Below are positions 1 to 6,044 of a stretch of DNA of 6,054 bases, piece by piece. The stretch's first letter is position 1. Each line of letters starts with the position of its first letter. Under the pieces are notes generated by a model. The model ran no database searches. It was not told the origin of the DNA and worked only from the letters and a program-made list of their open reading frames with translations. The DNA is from Terriglobia bacterium. Its GTDB lineage: Bacteria > Acidobacteriota > Terriglobia > UBA7540. A program made the translations under genes and the position numbers. The stretch lies in contig JASHTO010000760.1 of assembly GCA_030040515.1 (NCBI GenBank), positions 1 through 6,054 of the forward strand, in the 5' to 3' direction.

Positions 1-429
1 GCGCTCCTCCGTGGGAATGACCCGCATGGGGGCCGTGGGGGGGGTGAGGCGCAGCGAGGTGCCGATGTCCTCCGACTCCACCAGGCGCTTGATGTCCGTG
101 GCGGTGCTGTTGCCGTACTCCATGTGCAGATCGCCCACCCGCGTCTTCTCAAACTTCAGTTCGTACATGCCGATGGCGATGCGGTCATGGTCCTTCAGCG
201 TGTACTCGGAAACCTCCTGGTTATTGACGAAGGTCTTGTTCATGCTGCCTAGGTCGTGCAGCAGAATGATGTCGCCGGGGAGCGAGGTGATGCGGGCGTG
301 GTGGCGGGAGACGCTGCCGTGGTGAAGCACCAGGTCATTGGTTTCCGCCCGGCCCACGTTCACGGTGGAGGTGCTGATTTCAAATATCTGGGTTTTGCCC
401 GAAGGATCGGTAATGACGAATCGAGCCAT
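1..429 (-). CDS. FHA-domain protein, N-terminal part (runs off the left edge)
   Basis: The minus frame stays open from ATG 429-427 through position 1, giving 143 residues without a stop; the C-terminus lies outside the window. Residues about 1-95 form a forkhead-associated domain, a cytoplasmic phosphothreonine-binding fold. The visible signature residues are VGR (G26, R27), SRHH (S41, R42, H44) and DLGSMNKTFVN (59-69), where N64 is kept but the usual TNGT reads MNKT. Residues 96-143 are a polar segment, perhaps a linker to a second domain. The gene is last of three in the same direction, 15 nt after the coiled-coil gene. An AAGGA at 444-440 lies 10 nt before the ATG and overlaps the upstream stop, so translation may be coupled. 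By family knowledge it should read phosphothreonines made by a Hanks-type kinase, and the upstream kinase is the obvious candidate. The FHA call is firm; the full domain architecture is unknown. Confidence 0.9.
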   Translation of the reverse strand, partial: MARFVITDPSGKTQIFEISTSTVNVGRAETNDLVLHHGSVSRHHARITSLPGDIILLHDLGSMNKTFVNNQEVSEYTLKDHDRIAIGMYELKFEKTRVGDLHMEYGNSTATDIKRLVESEDIGTSLRLTPPTAPMRVIPTEER

Positions 430-444
430 GAGAAGACGTTCCTT

Positions 445-1122
445 TTATTCCGTAACCACGCGCACCACGTCGGAAAATTCCGGCTTCACCCCGGGATTCA
501 TGGTGACGACGGAGGCGCGCGAATTGCCGGAGTCCACCACCTGGGTCACTTCAATCACTCCCACGCGCGTGTTGGGGTCCGAGGCCTTGTAGACCGCCAG
601 CTTCACCCCTTGCTGGATGCCCTGAGCCGAGCCCATGTCAATCATCACCGTGGTGCCGTCAGCAGAGGTCGAGGTGACGTATCCTTGGGGCGATTGGCGG
701 GCGGGAGCAGGAGCGGCGGGAGTGGCGACGGCAGCTACCGCGGGAGCGTTGGCCGGGGCGGCGGCCTGGCCGGTCAGCTTGCTGACGGCATTGTCCGTCT
801 CGGCGCGCAAATCTGCCAATGCCGTTTTGAGCTTCGAAAAATTCTCTTCGTTGCCGATGCGCAGAGAGGAGAGCATCTCGTCCAGGTCCTGAAGCTGGTG
901 CTGCTGGCGGATGATGACGTTCTGAAGAGTCGCCTGATTCTGCTTCAGTTCTGTCAATTGCCCGTTCAGCGCCGCCACCTGGTTGCCCATGGCTTGCATC
1001 TGGTCCAGGATAGCCTTGAACTGGTCGTCCAGATACTTCTGCTCGTCGTCTTTGAATTTGGGAAAGGCGCTCGGCGTGATGCAAAGAAGCAGGCAAGTGC
1101 CAAGAATGATCCGACGAATCAT
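445..1122 (-). CDS. Secreted coiled-coil protein with C-terminal beta-rich domain
   Basis: This gene encodes 225 residues. Residues 1-20 look like a signal peptide (MIRR, then a hydrophobic stretch ending near PSAF). C14 lacks a proper lipobox, so a lipoprotein is unlikely. Residues about 25-116 are rich in Gln, Leu, Lys and Glu, with heptad-like spacing that suggests a coiled coil and oligomerisation. Residues 118-142 are an Ala/Pro hinge. Residues 147-224 form a small beta-rich domain with the pattern GYVTS...DMGSAQGIQQGVKLAVYK...VGVIEVTQV, which resembles the FlgT C-terminal or similar small-barrel domains; this is a pattern match, not a search result. The start is supported by GGAGG at 1134-1130, 7 nt from the ATG. 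It sits 49 nt after the kinase gene and 15 nt before the FHA gene, so it is probably cotranscribed with both. It most likely acts in the periplasm or cell envelope. Its exact function is not recognised; it could be a kinase partner or an envelope scaffold. Confidence 0.85.
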   Translation of the reverse strand: MIRRIILGTCLLLCITPSAFPKFKDDEQKYLDDQFKAILDQMQAMGNQVAALNGQLTELKQNQATLQNVIIRQQHQLQDLDEMLSSLRIGNEENFSKLKTALADLRAETDNAVSKLTGQAAAPANAPAVAAVATPAAPAPARQSPQGYVTSTSADGTTVMIDMGSAQGIQQGVKLAVYKASDPNTRVGVIEVTQVVDSGNSRASVVTMNPGVKPEFSDVVRVVTE

Positions 1123-1171
1123 CGTATAACCTCCGCAGCATTTTTTGGGCGCATCGCCGGCGGCGTCCCTG

Positions 1172-3253
1172 TTATTGACTGGTGAGAGTTATGTTAACAG
1201 GGGTGGTCTGATTTGCCTCGACCGTAACTTGCTGCTGAACCGGCTTGTAACCGGGGAGTGAGAAGACCAGCGTATGCTGCCCGACGGACAATCGAAAAGA
1301 CGTGGGAGTCTTGCCGTTCCCGCTAATGAGCGAACCGCTTTCAAGCACCGTGGCCCCGGGCGGAATGGTGCGGGCTTCCACGATTCCAGTAAGGACCGGA
1401 GCCTTGCCATTTATCCCTTTGAGGTCTCCGTTTTTGAGATTGACGGTACCCTGCGTGGGTTGGGCTCCTACCCATTTGATGGTGTAGGTATGGGTGCCGG
1501 GAGCGAGATTGGCATTGACGGGAGTCACGCCGTATGATTTATCGTCAATCAATACCTCCACCCCAGGAGGGTCGGTAACGACCTTAAGCCCCGCGCTGGG
1601 AGCGGAGAGGTTGCCCATCAAACTCGCGGTTTGCCCGGCCGTAATCGCCACAACCTGGTAGTAATTATCATAACCCGTCATGGAAATCGTGACGTTGTGG
1701 GTGCCGGCGGGAAGGTTCGGAATGGTGATGGGCGTTACCCAAGTCGGATCGCTGGCTCCATCCACGGAAATCTTAGCACCGCTTACGTTGGCATTCACCA
1801 TCAATTGGCCAAATTTGCTCGCCGCAGCGTGGGTATGATTATCGGGCTTGCCCGGAGCAGGAGCCGGCTTGGGCGTTGGGGGCTCAGCGGCCGCGGGCTG
1901 AGGCGTTGCCGGCTGGGCAGGCGCGGTGGCGGCGGGTTGGGTGGTGGTCGCTGTGGCCGGCGCGGCGGCGGCCGGGGCCCCGGTTGTCGCATCCTGGGCC
2001 GCAGGCTGGGTTGCCGCCGGCGTTGTGGGTTGCCCTCCAGGCTCAGTCGCCGGCGGATTCACCACCGGCGGCGTCTGCTGGGGCGTAACTTGTACAGTGG
2101 CAGGCGCGGATTTCGTCTGCGGTCGTATCATCCACCAGTAGCTGAAGCCGCCCGCAATCGCCACAATCAGCAGAGCCGCAAGTACCCACACAATCTGCGG
2201 GACCGATTGCCGGCGTGCCTGCGCGGGCGGAGTCATGTGGATGTTGATCGGTGCGGCATCGCTCGAAATGGGCGTATCCGCAACCGAAGTGGGTGGAGGC
2301 GTCTGCGCGGCCGCCGGTCCGGGAAGGGGCAGCGTACGGTCCGGCACGGTGATCTCCGGCTCGGGTTCCGCCGCCCTCGGCGGCGACTTCAGGATCACGG
2401 TTCCGCCGCCCACCATCGGGGAACCTCCCAGGTTCTTATAATTCCTCAGGTCTTCCGCCAGCTCGCGGCAGGCTTGATAACGTTCGTCAACGTTCTTGGC
2501 CAGCGCCTTCGAGATCACGAAGCTCAGGCCGGCGGGAATGGAGGCGTCCAGCTCGCGCGGCGGAATGGGATTCTCGTTGATGATTTTGTAGATCACCGTG
2601 GTGATGTTTTGCCCGCCAAAGGGCTTTTCACCCGTCACCAGTTCGTAGAGAATGACTCCCAGCGAGAAGATGTCGGAGCGGCCGTCGATTTGGCGGCCCT
2701 TCACCTGCTCCGGCGACATGTAATTCGGCGTTCCCAGAATCTGGCCCGCCTGCGTCATACCCATCGCCATCATTTTCGCGATGCCGAAGTCGGTCACCTT
2801 CACCAGGCCGTTCGACAAAATCATGATGTTCGCGGGCTTGATGTCGCGATGAACAATTTTGTTGCGATGCGCGTGGTCGAGCGCGCCGCACACCTGGTCG
2901 TAAATGGGCAGAATGGTTTCAATTGGCAGGACCGTCTGTTCCTGAATGATTTTCTCGAGGGATTTGCCCTCCAGGAACTCCATGGCGAGGTAAAGAATTC
3001 CGTTGTCTTCGCCAAAATCGTAAACCGTGATGATGTTGGGGTGGGCGAGAATTCCCGCGGCCATCGCTTCGCGCTGGAACCGCGCTTTGTACTCCTGGAA
3101 TTCCTGCGGAGACACCCCCTCGGGGAGCATGGTCTTAATGGCCACGGTGCGGCCAATGACCGGATCGAAGCCTTGATACACCACTCCCATCGACCCGCGG
3201 CCCAGTTCGCCGACAATTTGATAACGACCGGCCTTTGTCAGTGCTTCGGCCAT
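1172..3253 (-). CDS. Transmembrane Ser/Thr protein kinase (PknB-type) with extracytoplasmic PEGA-like repeats
   Basis: This gene encodes 693 residues and phosphorylates protein Ser/Thr using ATP. The kinase domain (about 11-275) is complete: glycine loop GRGSMG 18-23, VAIK with K40, probable helix-C E62, HRDIKPAN with catalytic D137, K139 and N142, DFG 155-157, activation loop with T167 and T175, SPE 180-182 and helix-F D194. It should therefore be active. Residues 276-352 are a Pro-rich cytoplasmic juxtamembrane linker. Residues 353-376 are one membrane helix, followed by RPQTK. Residues 377-476 are a low-complexity Ala/Thr/Pro/Gln spacer outside the membrane. Three PEGA-like beta repeats follow: about 483-551 (GTHNVTISMTGY), 555-613 (DPPGVEVLIDD, GTHTYTIKWVG; the GY signature is missing) and 623-692 (IPPGATV, GQHTLVFSLPGY). 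PEGA repeats are thought to bind surface or envelope structures, so this is probably an envelope-sensing kinase. It is the first gene of the operon. The ATG at 3253 has GAGG 4 nt upstream, slightly close. Confidence 0.95.
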   Translation of the reverse strand: MAEALTKAGRYQIVGELGRGSMGVVYQGFDPVIGRTVAIKTMLPEGVSPQEFQEYKARFQREAMAAGILAHPNIITVYDFGEDNGILYLAMEFLEGKSLEKIIQEQTVLPIETILPIYDQVCGALDHAHRNKIVHRDIKPANIMILSNGLVKVTDFGIAKMMAMGMTQAGQILGTPNYMSPEQVKGRQIDGRSDIFSLGVILYELVTGEKPFGGQNITTVIYKIINENPIPPRELDASIPAGLSFVISKALAKNVDERYQACRELAEDLRNYKNLGGSPMVGGGTVILKSPPRAAEPEPEITVPDRTLPLPGPAAAQTPPPTSVADTPISSDAAPINIHMTPPAQARRQSVPQIVWVLAALLIVAIAGGFSYWWMIRPQTKSAPATVQVTPQQTPPVVNPPATEPGGQPTTPAATQPAAQDATTGAPAAAAPATATTTQPAATAPAQPATPQPAAAEPPTPKPAPAPGKPDNHTHAAASKFGQLMVNANVSGAKISVDGASDPTWVTPITIPNLPAGTHNVTISMTGYDNYYQVVAITAGQTASLMGNLSAPSAGLKVVTDPPGVEVLIDDKSYGVTPVNANLAPGTHTYTIKWVGAQPTQGTVNLKNGDLKGINGKAPVLTGIVEARTIPPGATVLESGSLISGNGKTPTSFRLSVGQHTLVFSLPGYKPVQQQVTVEANQTTPVNITLTSQ

Positions 3254-3257
3254 AGTG

Positions 3258-3284
3258 CCTCGCTTTCACACTTCAAGCGTGAGG
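3258..3284 (-). promoter_or_regulatory. Leader hairpin covering the kinase ribosome binding site
   Basis: In the minus-strand transcript, CGCTT (3279-3275) can pair with AAGCG (3265-3261). After a 2-nt bulge (3281-3280), CCT (3284-3282) pairs with AGG (3260-3258). The loop is 9 nt (3274-3266). The 3' arm contains the GAGG ribosome site of the kinase gene, which ends 4 nt before its ATG. The pairing is visible in the sequence; a role in lowering translation is inference, and the stem is short. Confidence 0.35.
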
Positions 3285-3375
3285 CGTGAGTGCGGCAGCC
3301 GATCCCCTCCGTTACTGTCTACAGACTACCACCACGCGTTGGTCCAACAGGCTAAGAATTAAAAGCCTTCTCGGC

Positions 3376-3392
3376 TAACCCAGCGTAACCCA
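3376..3392. repeat. Direct repeat TAACCCA, 10-bp period, over the kinase promoter -10 region
   Basis: TAACCCA occurs at 3376-3382 and again at 3386-3392, exactly one helical turn apart (TGGGTTA twice on the minus strand). The pair overlaps the predicted -10 box (3387-3382) and extends into the spacer and towards the start site. Same-face direct repeats in such a place are typical of activator or repressor half-sites. They may also be chance in so short a motif. Confidence 0.4.
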
Positions 3393-3410
3393 AGAAAAAG
3401 CGTAAGTCAA
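3382..3410 (-). promoter_or_regulatory. Predicted sigma70-type promoter of the kinase operon
   Basis: On the minus strand a -35 box TTGACT (3410-3405, 5 of 6 to consensus) is followed after exactly 17 bp by TACGCT (3387-3382, matching TA...T). Transcription would begin near 3375, leaving a leader of about 120 nt before the kinase ATG at 3253. Upstream on the same strand lie A-tracts (AAAAATACGAAAAAA, within 3439-3424), placed roughly where an UP element would be. The -35 box is strong, the -10 box is weak, and the spacing is ideal. Confidence 0.5.
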
Positions 3411-3481
3411 CGCGTGTAAAGCCCTTTTTTCGTATTTTTGCCGCCGAGACGAAACCGGGCGTCTTCCCTTGGCCGCTGGCC

Positions 3482-3510
3482 TTGGTGGTGGACCGGGATT
3501 GTGATAAAGT
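3482..3510 (+). promoter_or_regulatory. Possible promoter of the helicase gene
   Basis: TTGGTG (3482-3487) and TAAAGT (3505-3510) are separated by 17 bp. Each matches the sigma70 consensus only in part (TTG of the -35; TA, A and T of the -10). Transcription would start near 3517, giving a leader of about 135 nt before the ATG at 3654. The spacing and position are right, but the boxes are weak. Confidence 0.35.
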
Positions 3511-3524
3511 AGCGAACAAAAGGC

Positions 3525-3559
3525 GAAGCCGGATGCGTCGGCCCGGCTTCCTGACGCGT
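3525..3559 (+). other. Two competing hairpins in the helicase leader
   Basis: GAAGCCGG (3525-3532) is perfectly complementary to CCGGCTTC (3543-3550), forming an 8-bp stem with a 10-nt loop. ATGCGTC (3533-3539), within that loop, can instead pair with GACGCGT (3553-3559), giving 7 pairs including one G-U. Connecting loops of 0, 3 and 2 nt are too short for both stems to form at once as a pseudoknot, so they are better seen as alternatives. No T-run follows, so neither is an intrinsic terminator. The structure would begin about 8 nt into the predicted transcript. Function unknown. Confidence 0.35.
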
Positions 3560-3635
3560 GGCGTGCGGGGGTATTTGCCGGGGATTCTTGGAATATCCAC
3601 AGTCGTTTTGCACGGGCCCGGCCTCGGAATTTTTC

Positions 3636-3646
3636 AAGGAAAGGGA
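3636..3646 (+). promoter_or_regulatory. Ribosome binding site that fixes the helicase start at 3654
   Basis: The purine run AAGGAAAGGGA ends 7 nt before ATG 3654-3656. The same frame is open upstream to a GTG at 3558, but the extra 32 residues are Cys/Gly/Phe-rich with no helicase-like character, and that GTG lacks an obvious ribosome site. The ATG at 3654 is therefore preferred. Confidence 0.75.
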
Positions 3647-3653
3647 TTTCAAA

Positions 3654-6044
3654 ATGGAACTCCAGATCGAAGCTCTGGCCAAGATTCAGGCGCGCGACCT
3701 TGCGCCGGTGGAAAACGCGCTGAAGGAAATCGCGGAAAAATTCCGCGCCGGGCGCGCGCAGGGCGGAGTCACGGCCATCCGCCACTTCCCTGCCCGTGAG
3801 CCCCGCGTCGCACCTTTGCCCGCGTCGTTGCCACAGCGCCTGAGGGAGATTCTCAAAGCTCGCGGCATGGCATCGCTCTACACTCACCAGGCGCAGGCCT
3901 TCCGCCTCGCGCGCGAGGGCAGGCACCTGGTCGTGGTAACGCCCACGGCTTCAGGAAAAACGCTGTGTTACAACCTCCCCATCCTCAGCAAGCTGCTGGA
4001 AAAGCCTGAAGCACGCGCCCTCTATCTTTTCCCCACCAAAGCTCTCTCGCAGGATCAACGAGTAGAGCTCAATCGCTGGACCGAGCAGCTCGGCGATGAG
4101 GTTCGCACCTTCACCTACGACGGTGACACGCCGCAGGATGCGCGCCAGGCCATTCGCGCGCGCGGCAATCTGGTGATCACCAATCCCGACATGCTCCACG
4201 CCGGCATTCTGCCGCACCACACCAAGTGGCAGCGCCTCTTTGAAAACCTGCACTACGTCGTAATCGATGAGCTGCACTATTATCGCGGCGTTCTGGGCAG
4301 TCACCTGGCCAACGTCCTTCGGCGTCTGAAGCGCGTGGCGAAGTTTTACGGAAGCCGCCCGCAATTTATCTGCACCTCGGCCACGATCGCCAATCCTCAG
4401 GAACTCGCCCAGCGAATTCTGGAGGATGAGGTAACGCTCATTGATGACAACGGCGCGCCCGCGGCGGAAAAATATTTTGTTTGCTACAACCCTCCGGTGG
4501 TGAATCCGCAGTTGGGGATTCGCCGGTCCTATTTGAACGAAACCCGGCGCCTGGCCAAAACCTTTCTTGGTCACGGACTGCAAACGATTGTTTTCGCCAA
4601 CAGCCGCCTGGCCACGGAAATTCTGGTGACGTATCTCCAGAAAGATTTTGCCGCGGCTTCAGGCGGGCCGCAGGAGGTGCGCGGCTATCGTGGCGGCTAT
4701 CTTCCCCTCGAGCGCCGCGCCATTGAGCGCGACCTGCGCAGCGGCCAGTTGCGCGGCGTCGTGGCAACGAACGCCCTGGAATTGGGAATCGACGTGGGCA
4801 GCCTGGACGTGGCGCTGCTGGCCGCGTATCCCGGCACGATCGCCTCAACCTGGCAGCGTGCCGGACGCGCCGGACGACGCGCGGGAACTTCCGCCGCAGT
4901 GCTGGTCGCTTCCAGCGCGCCTCTCGACCAGTTCATGGTGCAGAACCCGGAATATTTCTTCGGCCGCTCACCCGAGCACGGCTACGTGAATCCGGACAAT
5001 CTCTTCATCCTGCTGAATCACCTGAAATGCGCCGCCTTCGAGCTTCCTCTGCGCGACGACGAGAAATTCGGCGCGCTCGATCTCCGGCGGCTCTGCCAGC
5101 ATCTCGAAGAGACCGGCTTCTTGCACCACACTCAAGACGGCTGGCACTGGGTTTCGGAGAGTTACCCCGCCGACGCCCTCAGCCTGCGTTCCGTCTCTTC
5201 GGATAATTTCGTGATCGTTGACAACACCCACGAGCCCCGCGTTATCGGCGAAACCGATTTCACCAGTGCCCTGCCCACGCTCCACGAGAAGGCCATCTAC
5301 ATTCAGGACGGCGTGCAATATCAGGTGGAGCGATTCGATTACGACGGCCGCAAGGCCTACGTCCACCAAGTCGACTCCGAATATTTCACCAACGCCATCT
5401 CCTACACCAAAATCAAAATTCTGGAGACGTTTGATTCCGCCCCCGCCGGCGCCGCGCGCAGGAATCACGGCGAAGTTCAAGTGAATACACAGGTGGTGGG
5501 CTTCAAGAAGGTGAAGTTTCACACCATGGAGAATGTCGGGGCGAGTGAGCTCACGCTGCCCGAGCAGGAAATGCACACCACGGCGTTCTGGCTCACCCTG
5601 CCTCGCGACATGATGGAAGCGTTGCCTTACAAGTCCACCGACCGCCTCGACGGCGTGAACGGTCTGGCGAGGGCCCTCGAAGCGATTGCCACGCTGCTGG
5701 TCATGTGCGATCCGCGGGATCTGGGAACCTCGGTGGGCGAGAACGTTGAATTGGAAGTAGCCGCTGCAACCGAAGTCACCGATGGCGCACCGGGCAAGCG
5801 GACCGTGGTACGAAAAATCTTTGAACCGAATATTTATCTCTACGACTCCTATCCCGGCGGCGTCGGCCTGAGCGAGCCGCTCTTCCGCATGTGCGACTCC
5901 CTGCTGGAAAAAACCCACAAACTGATTGCGGAATGCCCCTGCCCCACCGGCTGCCCATCCTGCGTCGGGCCAATCGGTGAAATCGGGGAAAAAGGCAAAG
6001 AAGTGGCGCTGGAGATCCTTCATCGTTTGGTCGTTGGAAAATAA
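3654..6044 (+). CDS. mrfA: MrfA/YprA-type superfamily 2 DNA helicase with DUF1998 four-cysteine C-terminus
   Basis: This gene encodes 796 residues; the Bacillus subtilis family member is about 750. It is an ATP-dependent DNA-unwinding enzyme of the cytoplasm. B. subtilis MrfA works with the exonuclease MrfB in repair of mitomycin-type damage and is related to eukaryotic Hrq1. The motifs are in order: Q-like YTHQ 76-79, motif I TPTASGKT 96-103, Ia PTKALSQDQ 127-135, Ib TNPDML 176-181, II DELH 205-208 followed by YYRGVLGSH, III TSAT 241-244, IV VFANSR 313-318, V ATNALELGIDVG 371-382, VI QRAGRAGRR 401-409. Residues about 440-520 probably form a winged-helix-like part. The C-terminal DUF1998 region has YDSYPGGVGLSE (730-741) and the cluster C761, C763, C767, C770, probably binding a metal. 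All catalytic motifs are intact. It is divergent from the kinase operon, with a possible next gene directly at its stop. A more distant Lhr- or Hrq1-like DUF1998 helicase is the alternative; the gene symbol is by family resemblance only. Confidence 0.92.
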   Translation: MELQIEALAKIQARDLAPVENALKEIAEKFRAGRAQGGVTAIRHFPAREPRVAPLPASLPQRLREILKARGMASLYTHQAQAFRLAREGRHLVVVTPTASGKTLCYNLPILSKLLEKPEARALYLFPTKALSQDQRVELNRWTEQLGDEVRTFTYDGDTPQDARQAIRARGNLVITNPDMLHAGILPHHTKWQRLFENLHYVVIDELHYYRGVLGSHLANVLRRLKRVAKFYGSRPQFICTSATIANPQELAQRILEDEVTLIDDNGAPAAEKYFVCYNPPVVNPQLGIRRSYLNETRRLAKTFLGHGLQTIVFANSRLATEILVTYLQKDFAAASGGPQEVRGYRGGYLPLERRAIERDLRSGQLRGVVATNALELGIDVGSLDVALLAAYPGTIASTWQRAGRAGRRAGTSAAVLVASSAPLDQFMVQNPEYFFGRSPEHGYVNPDNLFILLNHLKCAAFELPLRDDEKFGALDLRRLCQHLEETGFLHHTQDGWHWVSESYPADALSLRSVSSDNFVIVDNTHEPRVIGETDFTSALPTLHEKAIYIQDGVQYQVERFDYDGRKAYVHQVDSEYFTNAISYTKIKILETFDSAPAGAARRNHGEVQVNTQVVGFKKVKFHTMENVGASELTLPEQEMHTTAFWLTLPRDMMEALPYKSTDRLDGVNGLARALEAIATLLVMCDPRDLGTSVGENVELEVAAATEVTDGAPGKRTVVRKIFEPNIYLYDSYPGGVGLSEPLFRMCDSLLEKTHKLIAECPCPTGCPSCVGPIGEIGEKGKEVALEILHRLVVGK

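Larger units (their letters stand above)
3333..3416. repeat. Perfect 9-bp inverted repeat around the kinase operon start site (possible paired operator)
   Basis: CACGCGTTG at 3333-3341 is the exact reverse complement of CAACGCGTG at 3408-3416. The arms are 66 bp apart, with 75 bp between centres, about seven helical turns. The right arm overlaps the predicted -35 box of the kinase promoter. The left arm lies about 35 bp downstream of the predicted transcription start. This layout fits a regulator that binds two sites and loops or blocks the promoter. A partial third copy, TGACGCGTG (7 of 9 bases the same), lies at 3552-3560 in the helicase leader. The repeat is certain; the regulatory role is inferred. 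Confidence 0.5.
3254..3653. other. Divergent intergenic control region
   Basis: These 400 bases lie between two divergent starts and hold no convincing gene: the short open frames here lack ribosome sites and recognisable protein features. The region contains one promoter candidate per direction, an A/T-rich block at 3424-3439, several short repeats and two leader hairpins, listed separately. The palindrome ACGCGT occurs three times (3334-3339, 3410-3415, 3554-3559). The short dyad GTTGG-T-CCAAC lies at 3338-3348. A tandem heptamer GCGTGAG lies at 3277-3290. No terminator is seen, as expected between divergent genes. Confidence 0.8.

Noticed and set aside
1141..1172. GC-rich hairpin next to a T6 run between the kinase and coiled-coil genes
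   Set aside because: On the transcribed strand the stem is followed by A6, not T6, so it cannot be an intrinsic terminator for the operon; the stem also has a bulge.
256..1185. 309-codon plus-strand open frame crossing parts of three minus-strand genes
   Set aside because: It is antisense to the FHA and coiled-coil genes, runs across the gaps between genes, is rich in His/Gly/Arg, and has no recognisable domain.
1814..2125. GC-rich low-complexity stretch, considered as a DNA repeat array
   Set aside because: It encodes the irregular Ala/Thr/Pro/Gln spacer of the kinase; no exact repeat unit is kept at the DNA level.
1631..3289. 552-codon plus-strand open frame opposite the kinase
   Set aside because: It is fully antisense to a kinase with every catalytic motif intact; the Arg/Gly/His-rich product is typical of the mirror of a GC-rich gene.
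3364..3376. AGCC-TTCTC-GGCT hairpin with T-rich sequence after it on the minus strand, considered as a terminator
   Set aside because: The stem is only 4 bp and it lies just downstream of the predicted kinase start, with no gene ending there.
3558..3653. Upstream GTG start for the helicase, adding 32 residues
   Set aside because: It has no ribosome site and the extra residues look non-coding, while the ATG at 3654 has a strong purine-rich site at the right distance.
4968..6023. 351-codon minus-strand open frame opposite the helicase
   Set aside because: It is antisense to the conserved DUF1998 half of the helicase and has no domain of its own.
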